The position numbers and the translations under genes were made by a program. Shown here piece after piece: positions 35,656 through 38,385 of a stretch of 38,385 nt of DNA (the stretch's first letter is position 1; every line of letters begins with the position of its first letter). The stretch is from Pirellulales bacterium (lineage in GTDB: Bacteria > Planctomycetota > Planctomycetia > Pirellulales > UBA1268): the NCBI GenBank assembly GCA_017853835.1, contig JAFMIU010000031.1, positions 1-38,385 on the forward strand, written 5' to 3'. The notes under the pieces were generated by a model that was given only the letters and a program-made list of their open reading frames with translations, was not told the DNA's origin and ran no database searches.

Positions 35656-37509
35656 TCACTGTATCACGCAGGGCGGGGGCGATGAAACCTGGGATCGGCG
35701 CCGGGCGTGATGCAGGCAGGCGGCGGCATCGGCCGTGCGACCGAGCCGGGCGAGGGTGACCCCGAGAAGCAGATGGGTTTCTGGGCGGTGGGGCAGTTTG
35801 GCGGCGGCCTCCATGGCCGGCTGGAGGGCCTCGGGGAAGCGGCCAAGCTGGAACAGGAGCTGGCCCAGGAGCAACTGGGCATCGGCTTCGCCGGGATCGA
35901 TCGCCACGGCCGAGCGCAGCGAGGCCTCCGCCTCGTGGGTCTTGCCAAGGTCGAGCAGGGCGCGGGCGAGGTGAAGATGCAATCCGGCATGCTGCGGCCG
36001 GGCCTCGAGGGCGTCACGGAAGCACGCGAGGGCTTGCTCGGGCCGCCCCTCGTCGAGATGAAGCAGTCCACGCATGAAGTCGTAGTGGGGAAAAAAACGG
36101 GCACGCAGCCCGGGGCGTGGCCGTAACCCGCCGTCGGGTCGGGCAGCCTGACGTTCGAGGAGCGCCATGGCGTCGGCGAAGCGGCCCAGGCTCCGGAGGC
36201 AGCCGATGAGGTGGAGCACGGGGCCCAGTCGGTCGGGACGTTTGGCGCAGAGGTGTTCCAGAAGGGGCAGGGCCTCGGCAGGGCGTCCGGCGTGGAGGTG
36301 GGCGATGGCCAGATGGAGTTGCCGTTCCGTGTCGTCGTCGTCGGCAAGGGTGCGGAGCGGCGCCGGAGGTGGCGGGAGGGTGAGGTCCTCGACCGGAGCA
36401 ACGAGATCGTCGGGTTCCATGGCGGCCTGCAGCAGGGGGCGCCCTGGAAGCCCAGGGGGACGGGCGAGGCCGGCCAGCCAGAGCAGCGTGGGCGCGAGGT
36501 CATGCAACCCGAGGCCGTGGAGCAGGTCGTCTTCGCGAAGGCCCGGGGATCGCAGCACGCACCAGCCCGCAGGCCGAAAGAACGCAGCCGTCTCGATGTG
36601 CTCGCCGGGGAGCGGAGATGGCCGTGACTCGCCGCTCTCTACGCCACGTGTGGAGCAGACGAGGACCGTCGCATCGGGGCCAGCGAGGGCGATCAGTTTG
36701 CCCAGCATCTGGTCGTGAAGCCTGTAGGTTTCGGTGACGGCCCGCTGATAGCCGAGATAATCCTGCTCCGAAACGTGCGGCAGACGCGGCGGTTGAAACT
36801 CGAGGCAGTCTCGGGAGATGCCCTCGATGCCCGGGAAGAAGACTTGAGCAAAACCCCAGGGATGGTTTTCCATCAGGTACGTCGCTGCCGACTGACGGCT
36901 GAAGGACGCGGCGAGGTGCCGCGCCACCCGCGACACGCGAGGCTCATTCGCCACATCGAGGGATTCGATCGTGGCGATGAGCGGCGCAAGATCCGACAGC
37001 GCGAACTCCGCCGGATGGAGACGAATCTCGGTGATCTCATCCGCGAGGCTTTCGGGCAGCACCGCCCCCGACGGCAGAGGCCAGGGATCGTTCACCCGCG
37101 AGGGCGGATCCGCATCGAAGGCATCCGACACGCAGAAGAGGTGAGGCGTGGCAACGGCGCCGCGAGTGCCTGGCCAGCCCACGGAGATCGAAGGCCGGCC
37201 GGCGGCAGCGAACCGCTCCGCAAGATCGGGAGCCCGTCGGTGGCAGGCGCTGCCCGGGCTCGCGAGCACCCCATGCACGTCGGGTGGAAGGCCCGTGCTC
37301 AGCGAGGTGGCGAGCGCGGCCGGATCGAGCGGTGTCGGAACGGGAAGCCATCCGAGCAGACCGCCGGCGATGATCGCTTCCAGGTTGGGAAGCTCACCCG
37401 CCTCGAGCATCGGCTCGATCAGATTCCACTCGGCAGCATCCCAGAGCACCAGGAGGGTTCGCGCCACCGGCGTTGGCTGGGAGCGAGGAAGGTCCGACGT
37501 GGCGTGCAA
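35656..37509 (-). CDS. alkaline-phosphatase-fold protein fused to TPR repeats
   Basis: A 617-aa protein. Residues 17-355 resemble type I phosphodiesterases/nucleotide pyrophosphatases: LLVLWDAAEWNLI (Asp24, first metal ligand), GELPNLEAIIAGG, a region like the TG-P-HG nucleophile motif (SLSTGLPPDVHG, 70-80), Asp266 in LHDQMLG, and GLHDLAPTLLWLAGL. Where active members have SDHG the sequence reads CSTRG (285-289), so one metal site seems lost. Residues about 390-605 form five or so TPR units (HAGRPAEALPLLEHL, DEGRPEQALACFRDA, DLGKTHEAEASLRSA). No signal peptide is evident. It is the first gene of the minus-strand unit. Activity is doubtful; a protein-interaction role is likely. Confidence 0.83.
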   Translation of the reverse strand: MHATSDLPRSQPTPVARTLLVLWDAAEWNLIEPMLEAGELPNLEAIIAGGLLGWLPVPTPLDPAALATSLSTGLPPDVHGVLASPGSACHRRAPDLAERFAAAGRPSISVGWPGTRGAVATPHLFCVSDAFDADPPSRVNDPWPLPSGAVLPESLADEITEIRLHPAEFALSDLAPLIATIESLDVANEPRVSRVARHLAASFSRQSAATYLMENHPWGFAQVFFPGIEGISRDCLEFQPPRLPHVSEQDYLGYQRAVTETYRLHDQMLGKLIALAGPDATVLVCSTRGVESGESRPSPLPGEHIETAAFFRPAGWCVLRSPGLREDDLLHGLGLHDLAPTLLWLAGLARPPGLPGRPLLQAAMEPDDLVAPVEDLTLPPPPAPLRTLADDDDTERQLHLAIAHLHAGRPAEALPLLEHLCAKRPDRLGPVLHLIGCLRSLGRFADAMALLERQAARPDGGLRPRPGLRARFFPHYDFMRGLLHLDEGRPEQALACFRDALEARPQHAGLHLHLARALLDLGKTHEAEASLRSAVAIDPGEADAQLLLGQLLFQLGRFPEALQPAMEAAAKLPHRPETHLLLGVTLARLGRTADAAACLHHARRRSQVSSPPPCVIQ

Positions 37510-37671
37510 TTGGCGATCTCCTCGATTCGGATCCCATCGTCAAGCGGGCGGGGGTGCGGTATCGTGCTCCATTGTGCGGTCGCGGACTGAACGGGAAAGC
37601 CCATGCATCATCCCGTTCGGTGCCGATCGACGAGTCCCCGCCGGCGATCTCCTTGTCCACCGAGGATAATC
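37510..37671. promoter_or_regulatory. divergent promoter region with inverted repeat
   Basis: This gap separates the minus-strand unit from the second PQQ gene and must hold both promoters. An 8-bp inverted repeat, GAACGGGA (37589-37596) and TCCCGTTC (37611-37618), with a 14-base spacer, has the form of a dimer-binding operator. I could not place convincing -35/-10 boxes. Confidence 0.4.
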
Positions 37672-38385
37672 ATGGTGCGATTCTTTTCCGTCGTGCTCGT
37701 GGCCTGTCTGGCGATGAGGGCACGGGGCGATGACTGGCCGCAGTGGCAGGGCCCCGACCGCACGGCCGTGTCGCATGAGCGAGGGCTGCTTCAGGACTGG
37801 CCTGCAGGCGGGCCACCGCTCGCGTGGCGGGTGGAAGACCTCGGGGGTGGCGACAGCGCCCCGGCCATCGTGGGAGGCGTTCTTTACGGCATGAGCAATC
37901 GCGACGGCCAGGAGATCGTCTGGGCTCGGGCGGAGCAGGATGGACACGAGATCTGGGCCACGTCGCTCGGCGATGCCGTCGCGCAGCGCATGCCGCAGTC
38001 GAAGGAAGGACCCGGCGGCACACCGACCGTGGATGGCGATCGCCTCTACGTCGTCGGCATGGGAGGAAGGGTGGCCTGCCTCGCCCGCGACACGGGCGGC
38101 ATCGTGTGGCAGCGGAGTTTCGTCGAGGATTTTGCCGGCAGCGTTCCAGCCTGGAGTTATCGAGAGTCGCCCCTGGTGGATGGGCAGCGGCTGATCTGCG
38201 TGCCAGGTGGCCCCAAGGCGTTGGTTGCTGCGCTCGACACCCGCACGGGCGAAACCCTGTGGACAACGGCTCGGCCACAACCGCCGGCAGCACCCGCCTC
38301 CGAGCAACCCCCACCTGCCGCCCGCGAGGGCGAACAGCCTCCGCCCCCCACGACGCCGGACGCTCGATCCACTCCGGACGCGCCG
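37672..38385 (+). CDS. secreted PQQ-type beta-propeller protein, 5' part (cut by window end)
   Basis: An open frame of 238 codons that runs off the window. ATG at 37672 has GAGG six bases upstream. A signal peptide ([18 protein letters not shown]) is followed by [17 protein letters not shown], the standard start of planctomycete PQQ/BamB-like propellers. Blade-type repeats come next: [40 protein letters not shown]. After the third blade a Pro-rich low-complexity insertion begins (about 201-238, with EQPPPAA and EQPPPPTTP) and continues to the edge. Related in type to the giant PQQ protein at 6756-11285 but not its copy. Probably an exported scaffold; quinone-enzyme activity cannot be judged from this part. 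Confidence 0.88.
   Translation, partial: MVRFFSVVLVACLAMRARGDDWPQWQGPDRTAVSHERGLLQDWPAGGPPLAWRVEDLGGGDSAPAIVGGVLYGMSNRDGQEIVWARAEQDGHEIWATSLGDAVAQRMPQSKEGPGGTPTVDGDRLYVVGMGGRVACLARDTGGIVWQRSFVEDFAGSVPAWSYRESPLVDGQRLICVPGGPKALVAALDTRTGETLWTTARPQPPAAPASEQPPPAAREGEQPPPPTTPDARSTPDAP

Overview
The window reads as a piece of a high-GC (about 70% in most genes) Planctomycetota chromosome. I infer this from gene content rather than from any search: a MoxR/DUF58/vWA gene train with large secreted PQQ-type beta-propeller and squalene-cyclase-repeat proteins, PEP-CTERM sorting tails, an HU protein with a short basic N-terminal extension, and a Pkn-type kinase with C-terminal membrane segments.

Layout. 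1-1794: 3' half of a 23S rRNA gene, a spacer with two small hairpins, 5S rRNA and a strong rrn terminator. 1863-3185: maf (minus) and an RluA-type pseudouridine synthase (plus) whose start codons abut in a CATATG. 3254-4669: a membrane Ser/Thr kinase of clearly lower GC. 4786-4858: tRNA-Phe(GAA) with a TTGACA promoter box. 4937-6425 (minus): a SAM methyltransferase, an HU terminator and the HU gene. 6426-6755: a gene-free stretch rich in hairpins.

6756-30375 (plus): a tightly packed run of fifteen genes, most joined by gaps under 30 bp or by ATGA/GTGA overlaps. In order: a 1509-aa PQQ/TPR secreted protein, a squalene-cyclase-repeat secreted protein, MoxR AAA+ ATPase, DUF58 protein, two TM-vWA-TM proteins with amidotransferase-like centres, a three-TM protein with a helical tail, a secreted coiled-coil protein, an anchored or secreted protein with a Gly/Gln-rich linker, an NPCBM-like protein, three tandem trypsin/HtrA-like proteins and an RluA-type synthase. 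Only the first of the three protease-like proteins keeps a catalytic triad. I infer an envelope-located assembly or quality-control system driven by MoxR and the vWA proteins. A PEP-CTERM phosphoesterase (30439-31998) follows.

32102-37509 (minus): a compact five-gene unit, read from 37509 downwards. It holds an alkaline-phosphatase-fold/TPR protein, a PEP-CTERM protein, a family 2 glycosyltransferase, an RmlC-like cupin, and a photolyase/cryptochrome relative whose FAD domain precedes what looks like the alpha/beta antenna domain. 37672 to the window end (plus): the 5' part of a second PQQ beta-propeller protein, cut by the window edge.

The best candidates for something undescribed are the protease/pseudoprotease trio inside the MoxR-vWA operon and the apparently permuted, four-cysteine photolyase homologue.
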